DNA from: Phylloscopus collybita
Lineage: Eukaryota > Chordata > Aves > Passeriformes > Phylloscopidae
DNA length: 64,000 nt
Direction of reading: 5' to 3'
Assembly: GCA_027886175.1 (NCBI GenBank)
Contig: JAJNNQ010000027.1
Span: 6,338,001-6,402,000 of the forward strand
Each line of letters starts with the position of its first letter. Position 1 is the stretch's first letter. Under the pieces are notes generated by a model. The model made no database searches, was not told the DNA's origin, and was given only the letters and a program-made list of their open reading frames with translations. Positions 50,186-61,382 of this stretch are shown piece after piece. The position numbers were made by a program, and so were the translations under genes.

Positions 50186-52640
50186 TTTTCCTGCTGTGCC
50201 ATGACTTAGTGCTGCTTTCTTACCCAGAAAGAAAATTGCTGCTTGGTGGGGAAGGGGCTGCTGGGCAACCTTTTCTTGACCAAATTCCTTAAGCACTAAG
50301 GACTGTCACATCCCCAGAAGGAGTCTGGTAGCAGCATGAAGCCATTGGGGTGCCCCAAACACCCACTGATGCTGGCCCACGAGTGCTGGTGGAGTCCAGA
50401 GGCAGCAGCTCCTTCAGCTCCACAGCTTTTGCCAGCCTCCAGAAATTTCTGCCAAGTTCAAAATGACACAAAAAGCTCTTCCTCAACCGCCCACACAAAT
50501 GGCAGATAACAAAAGCCAGTTGCCAGAAGCTAAAAGCCAGATTAAAAAAAAAAAAAATTAAAAAAAGGAAAACACAGAAACCTTGCTGAAAAGCAAACTG
50601 GACAGAGTTGCAGTCCTAGGCTCTAACCTAGAGGCTCTAATGAGAGGAAAATCAAAGAGAAAAATCTATCCAAATCTTGTCATCTGCTCACTTTGAAACT
50701 ACCATTTCTTGATCAATATAAATGAAATGTATCTTCCTCTTTTCAACACACCTGATATGAACAGGCTCTGTCCTGGGAAACCAGACTGGCTGCTCCATCA
50801 ATCTCCCCTGGCTGCTCTGTCCTACCCATGCTGCTCCTGCTGCATCCTTAAGGCAAAATGGAATTGATTTTGAGAGGAAAAGCAGAACAAGGGGCGATTT
50901 GCTGGAGATTAATCCCCCTGAAGTAGCAAAGCTCCATTTCACCCCTCTGGGCAGCATCACACCCCCAGTGTTACCTGCTTAATGAGGTGATCCTTTAAGA
51001 GCAGCCCCAAATGTGCTTGTAAGTGGTGTCATTGCACAAAGGGACTGGGGCAGGTTTGTTCATTTCTGCTCTATCATTAATTAAAGCAATTAGCCTGCTC
51101 AGGCTTGGTGGGGTGCACAGCCATCCTGTACCTGATGGGGAGAACATAATCCATTATGGAATATAATCATTATATCAATACACTCTAATTGCTCTGTACA
51201 TTACATGGGGGGTGGAGGATGCAGGAATACATCTCTGGGGAATTGAGGAGGAACCTGAGAGATGACACAGGCTACACTAAAACAAAAGTGACTTTTCATG
51301 TCTGAAGCACTGAATTTTCAGCCTTCTATCGTTCCCTTCCAGGCCAGAAAAATCTCCCAAGCCTGAGTTCCTGGGACTCTCCATGCTGTGTAGCCAGGCA
51401 GGGCTGGGAGCAAATGGGCTGGGAGTGTCAGGACCCTGAAATCAAACCAATGACCAAACCCAGTCACGCAGCACAAAAACAAAACCTTGTGCTGGGCATG
51501 AAAACAACCACGTGGCTGTTTAAACTGCCTGTTGGAATTTGTGCATTCAAAGTCCATCACAACCTCTAGCCAAATCCTTCCCTGGAAAGCGCTGAGTCAG
51601 TATTATCAGTGGGGAAACTGAGGCACGGCTGGAGGAACTCAGTCACCAGCTGGACCACACATGTGCTTGTGACGGTCCTTAAACCTCTGGGGTAAATTTT
51701 GGAGATAATCTATTTATTTACAGACTTGTGGTGCCAAAGCTTTCCCTGAAAGCTGTCCTGGCTGCTTTCCTGGGAGGGTGCATACAGTGTCCATGCCAGT
51801 GGCCATGGCAGTGGTCAGCATGGTCATCTGCTTGGGTCACCTGGGGACATGGCTCACATGGAGTGTCCCCATGCTGGGGTGGTCATACCCCACTGAGAAA
51901 CACACCCCTGAGGGCAGCTCAGCCCTTTAGCTGCCCCATGAGCTGTGCAGGGAGATCGATGTCCTGGAGCAACCCAGGGCAGCCTCCCCTGGCACTGGTT
52001 CCTCATCCTGGGGATTAAAGAATAACTCCAGATTAAAAAGGAAAAAAAAAAATACTGGGGAGGAATGAACCTCGTTGCATGGGGAGTTTGTGACAGAACC
52101 ACTCCAGGCTGGGATGTGGGCTCCCTTCTGCCTTCAATCCCTAAAATGGTTAAAGCATCATCCCCCCAAAATATTCTTTCCCACAGCTGGACCCGAATTG
52201 CAAGGTTTTACAGCAGCCCTCAGCATGCTGGCCTGCAAAGCTCTGCTCTGGAGCATTGCTGAATTTTAGGGGAGAAAAAATAAGCAACATTTTAGGTGTA
52301 CCAAGTACCAAACTGCCTTTGTGGAGACACCTTAAGGCTCTGGCATCTCTTCAAGTGTTTTGTTCTCAACCCCCCAATTTCCATTCCAAGCAGAAAGAAA
52401 TTTTCTGTGAAGTTTCTGTTCCTCTTGAACAGATCTGCTTCCTCGCACACACATGCACTGCCTCGGCTCTCCCAGACTCACATCCCCAAAGCCAGTGCTT
52501 TATGGGGCAGCACCTGGACAGGATGCTACCCTGGTACCCAAACACGGACGAGCTGCTCTGCGGTGTGGATTGTACTTTGGCCTTGCTGCAAGCTCTTCCT
52601 CCGAAATAAAGTGTTCCCTCCCAAAAGTGATAAAACCCAG

Positions 52641-52968
52641 CCAGCTCAGAATCCCTCGAATCCATATTTATTTGTTTTTCGTGCTTAGACGCAGCACTGC
52701 TCGAAAGGAGAAAGAAATTTCTCCAGCTCAGAATCCTTCGAATCCATATTTATTTGTTTTTCGTGCTTAGACGCAGCACTGCTCGAAAGGAGAAAGAAAT
52801 TTCTCCAGCTCAGAATCCCTCGAATCCATATTTATTTGTTTTTCGTGCTTAGACGCAGCACTGCTCGAAAGGAGAAAGAAATTTCTCCAGCTCAGAATCC
52901 CTCGAATCCATATTTATTTGTTTTTCGTGTTTAGACGCAGCACTGCTCGAAAGGAGAAAGAAACTTCA
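52641..52968. repeat. 82-bp tandem repeat, 4 copies, upstream of PPDPF
   Basis: Copies begin at 52641, 52723, 52805 and 52887 with ccagctcagaatcc and each is exactly 82 bases. A fifth, diverged start follows at 52969 (ccagttcagagc). Differences among copies are few, for example ccttcg for ccctcg in copy 2 and cgtgtt for cgtgct in copy 4. The unit contains tccatatttatttg and four CpG sites. The array ends about 220 bp before the PPDPF TATA box. Confidence 0.95.
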
Positions 52969-53018
52969 CCAGTTCAGAGCTGGAGCTGAACCACCTCAGA
53001 GGGGCGGGCAGGATTTTT
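52969..53018 (+). repeat. Promoter-flanking palindromic repeat, copy 1 (PPDPF upstream)
   Basis: The segment contains the dyad gttcagagctggagctgaac followed by cctcagaggggcgggcagg. A close copy lies at 53611-53660 on the other side of PPDPF exon 1. The dyad has GTTCAG/CTGAAC arms around an 8-base centre. Confidence 0.75.
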
Positions 53019-53158
53019 CAAGCCCTTTCTCTCCGGCTTCTGGGCGCTGTTGGCCCATCCCGCTTGGCCTCGGGGGGGGTGGGGTGGGGGTGTCCCCTCT
53101 CCCCGCCGCGACAATCGCGATGGATGCCAGGGGCGTGTCGGGGCACGCCCCCGCTGCC

Positions 53159-53225
53159 ATTGGCGGTGGCGCTGCAGGGCGTGCCCGGGGCCGATAAAAC
53201 CGCGCTGCGGGGGCGGCCGGGCAGC
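53159..53225 (+). promoter_or_regulatory. PPDPF: PPDPF core promoter (inverted CCAAT and TATA-like box)
   Basis: An inverted CCAAT box (attgg, 53159-53163) lies 30 bases before a TATA-like gataaaa (53193-53199) inside a CpG-rich stretch (53.0-53.42 kb). Transcription would start near 53222-53226. Confidence 0.6.
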
Positions 53226-53328
53226 GCCGCGGCTCAGGCCGTGCGGTGCGAGCGATCGGCGGCCCCCGTGCCGGACCCCCCTGCCCTGCCCTGCCCGCCG
53301 GACCCGCCGGACCCCGCACACGGCCCAG
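53225..53328 (+). other. PPDPF: PPDPF noncoding exon 1 (inferred)
   Basis: This is GC-rich leader sequence between the expected start site and a donor (cag followed by gtgcg at 53329). The next exon begins at about 54102 after a tgtgctcccag acceptor and carries the ATG. The 5' end is inferred from the TATA-like box. Confidence 0.5.
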
Positions 53329-53610
53329 GTGCGCTGCCGGGGGGGAGCGGGAGCGTTTTGCCGGGGTGGGGGGGATGCGCTGGGTCGCTGTCGGGAGGAT
53401 CTTCTTTCCCCCGTGCCTCGGTTTCCCCGCTAAGGGAAGTTTTGATCCTCGCGGGTTGGCGCTGGGGGTCCGCCAGATGTTGGCAGCTGGCAGATTTTGG
53501 CGCCCCGAGCCTTTTTTCTTAGAGCTTTGTTGGAGAATAAGGGGTCAGACTGTGGGGAAGAGTCAGCTGCTGGCAGGAGGGTGTTTTGTAGCCGGAAGAG
53601 GGAGAAAACT

Positions 53611-53660
53611 CCAGTTCAGAACTGGAGCTGAACCGCCTCAAAGGGGAAGGGCGGGCAGGT
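53611..53660 (+). repeat. Promoter-flanking palindromic repeat, copy 2 (PPDPF intron 1)
   Basis: gttcagaactggagctgaac followed by cgcctcaaaggggaagggcgggcagg repeats the sequence at 52969-53018 with the GTTCAG/CTGAAC arms intact. Homology begins a few bases earlier with ggagaaa. Confidence 0.75.
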
Positions 53661-54135
53661 TTGTCCCGGCTGTGGGTGGTGGGGAGGCTGCTGAGAACAG
53701 GCTGGGGCTGGAACTTCTTGCACGAACACCCTCGGTGTGTGCCCCAGCTCAACATTTCTTTGCTCCTTATGCAACATCCGCCTGGGATTTTGTAACTCCA
53801 GATGTTGACCCAAGGAGGGGAGCTGGAGTCCTGCAAGAAAAACAGCCGGGGAGGAGGGGTCGGGAAGGGGCTGTGCTCTGGGCAGGCGGCTGTGTATGAT
53901 GGAATTATTTTAGCTTTGCACGTAGCTCTTGGAGCTCTGTGGGTTTAATCCGTGTGCAGTGAGCACCAGCCGCCGTTCCCAGTGCAGGGTTGCACCTCCC
54001 TTTCCTCCAGAAGTCACACTGGTTCCGTTTACACCCCTGCAGCTTTTGGGGGTGCAGGGGTGGGTCAGGGTGGGTGCTGATGGCTGCCTCTGTGCTCCCA
54101 GGTTTAGATCTGCACAAGAACCAAGATCAGGAACC

Positions 54136-54190
54136 ATGGCATCCATCCCATCCAGCGGCTCGCTCATGGCCACGCACAACTATCGCAGAA
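54136..54190 (+). CDS. PPDPF: PPDPF coding exon 1
   Basis: This exon carries the ATG and 18 codons plus one base, ending before donor gtaagg. Its 5' UTR part begins at about 54102. Confidence 0.95.
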
Positions 54191-55621
54191 GTAAGGGCAG
54201 GCTGGGGGCTGGGGTGGTGGGTGAGCACACGGGGGTCTCTGCCAGGGGTGGGGGGATGTGGCTGGAGCAGAGATGGAGCTGAGCTCAGGTCGGTGCTTTC
54301 AGCTGCAGCCCCATGTGAGAGTTTGGTGAGAAAAGGGGACAGCCAGCAGTGAGCAGTGTCTCTGCTGCTGCCCAGACCCTCCTTTGGGCCCTCCAGCCCA
54401 GCTGTACCAGCTACTGAGGGGGCTCAAATCTCCTTTACTTGTTACTAAGGTTGTAGGGGACGGAGTGGATGGTTTCACCTTGCACTGTTGCTTCAGAAAT
54501 GAACTGCAGAACCAGTTTGGGCAATGGTTGCTCCTGGTACCTCACCCGGGAGAGAGTTTCTGGTTTAATGTATTGCTTAAACCACAGGGAATTAAAGGAT
54601 TCTCCTGAGATGAAACAAGCAGCAGGCTTGTAGCTGTTGTCCTAAAAACACATGGATTATACACAGGAATTTGCGTTCTCTTGGCCTCAAGTCATCTGCA
54701 GAGGTCTCTCAAAGCCACTAAATTTTGTCCTTGGGGTTGCAGGCTTTTTCCCTAGAGGTGCGTTCAGGTGTTTTTCTGCTCCCTGCAGTTGGAATCTCCC
54801 CAGTATTCCCTTCCTAGTGGTCTTTACTGGGCTGGCATTAAACTGGGCAAGTACTGGAGTGAGTTAGTGATGAGGCTGAGCCGAATCACCCAGGCACAGC
54901 CTCACCAAGGCTGTGTTTTCCTTCTCCTGGCACTACCGTGGGTCAGCAGTGGTTCTGATGGCCATGATTTTTCCACAGGGCGCCTGAGCTCCACCTCCAG
55001 CACCAGCTCCTGCAGCTCTGAGTACTCTGGGGAGGTCATCCCCCACGGCCCAGGTAAGTTCACCTGTCCTGGTTCATGGAGACTCTGCTCCCAGTCCCTC
55101 CTTACTGGAGGTGACCCAGCCTCTCCTGTGGGGTGAGGGGGGGGTGCCCATGGGGCTGCCCAGGTTGCAGTGACCTGAACTCTCCGTGTCATTCACCGTT
55201 CCTCAGATCTGCCCAAGTCTGACCCCGGCCAGTGGTGGGCCAGCTTCTTCTTTGGGAAGGCGACTCACCCAGCCATGACAACGGTCACAGAGTCCCAGGA
55301 GAGGTGAGGTGACACGGGGGGAGCACCAGTGCAGCACTTGGGGACATCCCTGCTGCATCTCCCGGGATGCTCTGTGCCCCGACGGACCCTGTGCCCAGGG
55401 GCTCCCACTCCTTGGCTGCAGCGATAAATGCAGAGCGGTAGTGCCGCATTTGGGGGGCTGGCACGACTGCTGACTCTCTCTCTCTCTCTCTGTCTGCTGT
55501 GTGTTGCAGCTTGGGAGCTCTGCGGGTGGCCACAGGACCCATAGCCTGCGGGCTGGTGGCAGCCCCGGGCGCAGGGCGGAGGCGCCACGCCAGCGAGTCC
55601 AGCGCGGGGCCCTCGGTGTGA
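54136..55621 (+). CDS. PPDPF: PPDPF, pancreatic progenitor cell differentiation and proliferation factor (complete, 4 coding exons)
   Basis: PPDPF is a small vertebrate protein named from zebrafish exdpf, a regulator of exocrine pancreas progenitor growth; its biochemical action is not settled. The coding exons are 54136-54190, 54979-55053, 55207-55303 and 55510-55621: 339 bases, 112 aa (human 114). All junctions are GT/AG with matching phases. Conserved blocks are the N-terminal MASIPSSGSLMATHNYRR, a serine-rich stretch (SSTSSTSSCSS) and the central QWWASFFFGK signature. The C-terminus is basic then serine-rich (GRRRHASESSAGPSV) and diverged from human. No signal peptide or membrane segment is seen. 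The start sits in a good Kozak context (gaaccATGgc). The gene is divergent from EEF1A2 and convergent with SRMS, as in human. Confidence 0.96.
54979..55053 (+). CDS. PPDPF: PPDPF coding exon 2
   Basis: 75 bases after a ttttccacag acceptor, ending before donor gtaagt. The exon encodes the serine-rich RLSSTSSTSSCSSEYSGEV segment. Confidence 0.95.
55207..55303 (+). CDS. PPDPF: PPDPF coding exon 3
   Basis: 97 bases encoding LPKSDPGQWWASFFFGKATH through TVTESQE, the most conserved part of the protein. The donor is gtgagg. Confidence 0.95.
55510..55621 (+). CDS. PPDPF: PPDPF coding exon 4 with stop
   Basis: 112 bases from LGALRVATGPIACGL to ESSAGPSV and TGA at 55619-55621. The acceptor gttgcag follows a (TC)n tract at about 55475-55493. 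Confidence 0.93.
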
Positions 55622-55857
55622 GCGGCCGGCGGCTGCCCCCTCCCACCCCGGCGGGCACAGCCCCTCCCCTGTAGAGTAGCTGGCTGCTCCGAGCAAAAGG
55701 TGCTGCTTTCTGATGGAGAAGTGCAGCCACCCCGACGATTCCACTCCAGCCTTCTTTTTTTTTTTTTTTTTTTTAACTCCCTCCCAGTGTAACTAAGCCC
55801 TCTCGAAGCAGACTTGGTAACACGTTTTTATTACCTTGAACTCGTACAATGGCAACG

Positions 55858-55863
55858 AATAAA
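55858..55863 (+). terminator. PPDPF: PPDPF polyadenylation signal AATAAA
   Basis: A canonical AATAAA about 240 bases after the stop codon, followed by a GT-rich stretch (gctgtgggttgttctctgtc). It defines a 3' UTR of roughly 260 bases containing a T20 run at 55755-55774. Confidence 0.85.
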
Positions 55864-58144
55864 CTGGAGCAGCCTTTTGAGACGCTGTGGGTTGTTCTCT
55901 GTCCGTGGAGGGGGGAGCAGGGCGGTGCTGGTGGGGCTGGACCAGGACACAGCACAGCTCCTGACCGCAGCAGCAGGATGTGTCGGTGCCAGACACCACG
56001 TGCCAGCCTGACTCACTGGGCCATGTGTGTTTTGCACGTGAGCAGGATCTGGCTGGGCTGTGGTGCTGTTGCAAATGCCTTCCCTCAACCTCTCCTCTCC
56101 TTACTTGGCTACACAGCCGGTCCCTGCTGGCACTGAACTTGTTTTGTTCCCCAAACACACAGCTGCCCTGCACTGCTCTGGCAGCTCGAGGGGTAGGACC
56201 GAGTGCCAGGGCCTGAGCAGGTGTGGCTGGGGCTGGGGGAAGGATTGGGGTGCACAGTGACCCATCCATAATGAGGAGAGAGATAAGGCTTGCTCAAGTC
56301 GTGCATTTTGTGGGTTGGGATATCAGGCTGGAGCTCATGGTGTGGATGGCAGCTCAGAGGCTGCACTGGGTTGGCAGCCCTGGATCCCAGCTGGCCCATG
56401 TGCTGCACTGCCCCAAGTGCTGTTTTGCCAGATTTCTGCCGTCAATGAGTCACTTTGGCTGTTTGATCCTTCTGTGACCAGCCCAATAGCAGGGAAAACA
56501 TGAGCCTACAGGTGCCTGCATGAAGGGAGCGCCTTTGTTCCTGCTGGAGGCTAAAAAAAAACTTGTAGAGGTTGATTTAAAGGTGCCAAATGTTCCTGGT
56601 TTTGCTTCCAGCCACAGCATGAGGTGCAGGGCTGTCCCTGTGTGCACCAGGGCCTGCAGCCCCGATGGCAGCTGAGGCCATGGGACCCCTGAGCTGTGAC
56701 TTTGCCTCCTGCTGTCCCGTGCTGGCAGGGCAAAGGGCAGGGAGCAGCTGGGGGCAAGTGGCTGCTCTGCTTTCTGTCTGCTCTGCAGGGCCATCCAGGG
56801 TCACTTCCAGCTCTGTTGTTCCTACAGTGGAAAGTGTTGAGTAAGCTTTTCACTGAGCTCTGCTTCCCCAGGCACTGGCCCTTGTCTTTGGGGCAGAGAG
56901 TCTGTGTCCCTGCCCCTCCGAGGGGCCAGGGCAGCAGGGGCAGCTCTGCTCCCCCTCTGTCAGTGTGTGCATCCAAAGGGAACGGCTCCAGGGGTGTTCC
57001 AGCACCTGGGCACACAGCTTGGACCCCAGGGGCTGCCAGCACCCTGAAGGTGACCCCCATGTCCATGGCAGCAAGTGATCTGATGTGACTTCCAGCTGGG
57101 CAGAAAACTGCTGCTGTTGTGGGGCTGCACATCCCAGAAAGCAAATGGCAGCCTTCAAACTTCCTGAAACACAGGAAAATCAAGATAAAACAAACTCTTT
57201 CTGAGTAAGGCAAGGCAAGGTGGGCTGGCTGGCTGGGACATGTGGTTGTGGCACTGCTCCAGGGTCTTCCCAGGCCCCAGCAAAGCCCTTTGGGTGCTGC
57301 TCAACCCCAGGATGCCTCAGGGATCTCCTCTGCTGCTGGTTGCCAGCAAAAACCTCATATTTGGAGAGACAAATGTGGGGTGGTTTGTTTTTTTTCTGAG
57401 CCTGGGAATCAGTGTGGACACACAAAGGTAAAGTCAATATTACTGTATTTGCTTGTTTGTCTTGTGATCATGAAGGGACAAACCCAGAAACTGTCCCCAG
57501 GCACCCAGGGGAGGCAATGACAGAGCAAAGGCACCAATCCTACATCCCTGGCTTACATCTGGGCACATTCCCCAGCCTGATCCAGCTCTAAGTGAGCTGC
57601 TCTGGGATGGCAGGAGCACATGGATGCTCCCCAGCCCAGCTTTTGGATGCTGGATGGAGGTTAAGTTCATTCCCACATTGCCCCAGGGTTGGATTTACAG
57701 CAGGGACTGCAACACTGGCAGTGGCTGCCCTTATGCCCATGGTTCCCTGTCCAGTGAAGCAAAACTGCCTGGAAAAACCCTGCTGAATCAAAGTCTGTTT
57801 TTCTGAATGTCTGTGAAGTGTCACAGACTCAGACTCCCTCTCTGCTGGGAGTGAAGGTTCCAGGAGGGTCCATATTCCCCCAGATGTGCTCCTGGGCAGC
57901 TTCATGGCATTTCTGAGAGCAAAGCCCTCGGCATTGCCTTTTTTGTTGGGGATTGAAAGGCTTTCAGGGCCTTTCTTGCCTTTTCACAGCCTTCAGACAT
58001 ATTTTGGAAAAGCATCTCACAGCCAAGCAAATTTATTTTTGTTCTGTTTCCATCTCCACTGCTGTGGGCGTCTCTCCTCTCAAGGAACAAGCGACGAGAG
58101 AAAACTCTCATTTCATAATTGTATGGAACAGCCTCAAATTGTGC

Positions 58145-58342
58145 CAGGGTAGGTTTAAGTTGCATATCAGGACAAATTTCCACACTGAAAGAGTTACCAA
58201 GCATGGGAACAGGCTGTCCAGGACAGGGGAGGCACCTGGAGGGGTTTAACAGATCTGTGGGTGTGACATGGGTTAGTGCTGGGGGAATGGTTGGGCTCCA
58301 TGATCCTAGAGAGCTTTTCCAACCTAAGTGATTTTATGATTG
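58145..58342 (+). mobile_element. CR1 LINE fragment (3' tail)
   Basis: Sense CR1: aggtttaagttgcatatcag, gggaacaggctgtccaggac, aggcacctggaggggtttaa, ggttgggctccatgatccta, ending gattttatgatt. About 190 bp. Confidence 0.85.
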
Positions 58343-59094
58343 CATCTGATTTCCTGTGTCCTGTGTCTTCATGTTGCTGCTGGGGTGGGATAGCAGGGGA
58401 AACACTGTGCAGTAGAAGCCAGAAAGTGAAAGGGGTTCCCCATAAACTGCACACCTCCCTAATCAATCCCCTTCTTGATGGTGGAGGGGCAAGCACCCAC
58501 CTCCCATGGCATCAACTCCACAGAGACTGATGTCCCCCTCCTCTGCTCCCTCGATGGTGTTTTAATTGTTGATTAATTCACATATTTGATAAAAACTCGC
58601 TGGCGTTTCCTGCCCACTCGTCCCTTGCAGCAGCCCTGGTGCCACCCCGCCGCCTCCGGTGAGAAGTATTCCTTTACATTCCCTGCCTCCTGCTGCTGGG
58701 GGTTGTTTTGGTTCGGTTTATTTCCCTCCAGCAGCTTTGCTTCCCCCTCACCCTTCAAACGCTGATGTGGGACCTTAAAAATAGAAATGAGCTGTGCGGC
58801 TGAAATACATCGCGTTAGCCTGAGGCTGCTCCCAAATGCCACTGGGTCAGGGCTCCCATCCTTGAATCCGCAAAGGGGGCACATGCCAGGCTGCAAATGG
58901 AGCAGGGGATACCTGGAACAACAGGATTTGCAACGCCCTCTGAAAAGAGGATTTGCATTGCGCACTCCGGAGCGGTTCCGGAGGGACGGGGACCCCAGCA
59001 TTCCTGCCTTTGTGGAGTGGATTTAAGGAAAAGCCTGCTCCCGTTTTGGGGGGAGGGCTGCAGTGCCCAGCTCAGGCTGAGATCCTGGGAGCAG

Positions 59095-59440
59095 ATAGGA
59101 AAACTTGGGGTGCTGCTGCATTCCTTTTGGGAATGGTCTTTCCCTCAAAACCCCCCAGAGCCTGTAACCCTTGGTCCGACCCTACCTGTCCCTTATCTCT
59201 GACCTATGGCTCTCGGCCAGTTATCCCCTCCCGAGACAGAGACCAGATAAAAAACCCCCATTCTTCCATGTTCTTCCACTTTACCCCTGGGATGCCCTTT
59301 AGGAATAAAGCCTTGGAACACACCCTGAGGTAAGGAGCCTCTTTTGGATCTTTTCCCTATTCTGAAGCCAAGCCCCCCAAAGCCCCCCCAAATCTGAGCT
59401 AGCATTGTGGCCAAGGGAGGCAGAAAGGGGGGTTAAAACT
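59095..59440 (+). mobile_element. LTR-like element (probable solo endogenous retroviral LTR), copy 2
   Basis: This is homologous to the element at 16645-16975 but on the opposite strand. A TATA-like gataaaaaa lies at 59246-59254 and AATAAA at 59304-59309. These are followed by gaggtaaggagcctctttt, ctgagctagcattgtggcc and acttcaggg. No retroviral coding frame lies beside it. The ends are approximate. Its promoter-like signals point toward SRMS, antisense to that gene. Confidence 0.6.
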
Positions 59441-59837
59441 TCAGGGTGCCCCTCCCCCCCACCCCAAGTTTATCTACTTTTAGACAACAAGTAATCACTC
59501 TGAGAAGTGCCAAAACCCAGCAGACCGTGCTGGAGGGCAAGCCCAGGCTGTGGTTTGGCTTTTCAAGCAGCAGAGGAGGAGGAAGGAAAACTGCTGCGGG
59601 CAGGACCGTGTCATCACGTCCCCACATTCCCCCTGCACATCCCCGGAGGTCACTGTGGTTGCTGAGTGAGCTGGTTTGGGGCCACGTGCCCTCCTGGCGT
59701 CTCCAGGTACCCCACCATGGGTGGCCGTGCCCCACAGCAGCCCCATCGCCCCAGCACACCCTTCTCCTCCTGCTTATTTTTGAGCTCCATCTGGTGGCAG
59801 CCAGACCTGCAAATTTACTGTCGTTATTGTTATTTCA

Positions 59838-59942
59838 GCAGCCTGGTCTAGTGGAAAGTGTCCCTGCCTGTGGCAAGGGGCTGGAACAAGGTGATCTTGA
59901 AGGTCCCTTCCAAGCCAGACCGTTCTGTGGTTCTGTGGTCAC
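59838..59942 (+). mobile_element. CR1 LINE fragment (3' tail)
   Basis: Sense CR1 end: tggtctagtggaaagtgtcc, gctggaacaaggtgatcttg, ggtcccttccaagcc, ending ttctgtggttctgtggt. Confidence 0.9.
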
Positions 59943-61084
59943 AGAATCCCCTGTGTCCCTGCCCTTCCTCAGTGTGCCATAACCCTTCACCTGCTGCACG
60001 TGGCTTCAGTCTTTCTTTCCTGCAGGAGAGGACCTGGGCTGTACATAGGTGTGCTCTCTGCTCAGGTGTTTGATCAGGCTGCAAAATGTTTGTGCAAGGA
60101 GGGGATTTCCTCTTGCAGCCATGTCCAAACCCAACCTGTTGCTTTTTCCATCTGGGAACACTCTAGCCAGCAGCTGCTGCCTTCCCAGGACAGGGCTGCA
60201 GCTCCGTGGACGTAAACAGAGCAGGCTTCATCCCACCCCTAAACCACATTCCTGCCTCCCCTTTCCAGGCCCCTCGTGCTTGGAGACTTGCTGAGCCAAC
60301 AGCCAGACTTGTTTCTGCTGCTCTGCACAGCACGGACACTGCCCAGGCGTGGGGAGTGTTGTATAAACTTTATTAACTTTATAAATTCCAACGTTGCTGT
60401 TGGCTCAGTCCCACTGGTCACCTGCAAAGGAGCAAAATGGACTCTTGGGGAGGAATTCTAAACCTCTGCCAGTTGCCTTTCACCCACAGCCTGTTTGCTC
60501 CTGCCACCAGTGCCACAGTTGTGTTAGGGCTCCAACAGCCCCGCTCGGCCCAGCCCTGCTTGCACCAGCCTGAAGCCTCGGCATTGCTCCAATTCCTTCT
60601 TTTCCATGTGTCCTTCCACTGCTGCCAAGGACAGTCCAGCCTCTGGGAGTGTTTATGGGCAGGGGGCAACAGGGACTTGGCTGGAGCAAACTCTGCCCTG
60701 GCTTGGGAGGGACCAGAGGCTCAAGGTCCCCCTGCAATGCCATATTCTGGGATCAGGGACAAGCTGGGGGTGGTGGGAATATCTCTTGGCTTGCCCCATG
60801 GGTGGGATAAAGAGCAAGGCAGGGTGATGCAGGGTTTTGCTGCCTGCACCTGGGAAAAAAAGGCATTCAGAACACAGGCATTAGAACACAGACATTCATT
60901 TTTCTTGGAACAACCACACGATGGTGAGTGAGACAAGGATCCTGAGGGGAGCAGCCCAGTCAGGAGCTGCCTGTGCAGAGTCCTCAGGGCATGTGGGGCT
61001 GCTGCCTGGGAAAGGGGTGGCAGAGGCACACAGGGGTGCTTGGGTGAATAGAGTCCAAAGAGACACAATGAAGTTTTATCTGTG

Positions 61085-61300
61085 GTTGCAAGAGTGGGAC
61101 TGGTTGCACATCAGTGCTTCCCTGAACCTATCCTTGGTGGGTTCCTTGAACCCATCCCTGGAAGTGTTCACATCCAGGCTGGACAGGGCTTGCTTGGAGC
61201 AACCTGCTCTAGTGGAAGGTGTCCCTGTCCGTGCCAGTGGGGTTGGAACTAGATGAGCTTTCAGGCCCTTCCAACCCAAGCCATTCCACAGTTCCTGGGA
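61085..61300 (+). mobile_element. CR1 LINE fragment (3' tail)
   Basis: Sense CR1: catccctggaagtgttcaca, tccaggctggacagggcttg, gcaacctgctctagtggaag, gttggaactagatgagcttt, cccttccaacccaagcc. It lies just beyond the SRMS poly(A) signal, antisense to SRMS. Confidence 0.9.
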
Positions 61301-61376
61301 GGCTGTGGAGCAGCATGCTGAGGGAGGAGCATCCAGCAACACCCTGCAAGGACTCCTGCAAGTGGATGTACACAGA

Positions 61377-61382
61377 TTTATT
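61377..61382 (-). terminator. SRMS: SRMS polyadenylation signal AATAAA (probable)
   Basis: The complement of tttatt gives AATAAA about 385 nt after the SRMS stop codon, the first good candidate downstream. It would give a 3' UTR of about 400 nt. Confidence 0.6.

Larger units (their letters stand above)
44891..52640. other. Intergenic DNA between EEF1A2 and PPDPF, no gene seen
   Basis: This is the shared upstream region of two divergent genes. It holds an AT-rich block (45200-45760), a T44 run, CR1 tails (47707-47860, 50012-50185), a TATA-like ctataaatag at about 46238-46247 with no gene attached, and an AT-rich stretch (51060-51220) that could be a regulatory element. No exon is recognised. 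Confidence 0.6.
55886..61358. other. Intergenic DNA between PPDPF and SRMS, no gene seen
   Basis: These are the convergent 3' sides of PPDPF and SRMS. In mammals PTK6 lies here. I find no kinase, SH2 or SH3 motif in any frame across this 5.5 kb. The stretch holds CR1 tails (58145-58342, 59838-59942, 61085-61300) and an LTR-like element (59095-59440). An AATAAA on the minus strand (complement of about 60369-60374) has no gene assigned to it. Confidence 0.65.

Noticed and set aside
53246..53899. 217-codon plus-strand frame over PPDPF exon 1 and intron 1
   Set aside because: It starts in the noncoding leader and runs through the donor. The real PPDPF frame begins at 54136 and is conserved.
56551..57213. 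220-codon minus-strand frame where PTK6 would be expected
   Set aside because: It contains no kinase, SH2 or SH3 motif and has a chance composition, so it is not PTK6.
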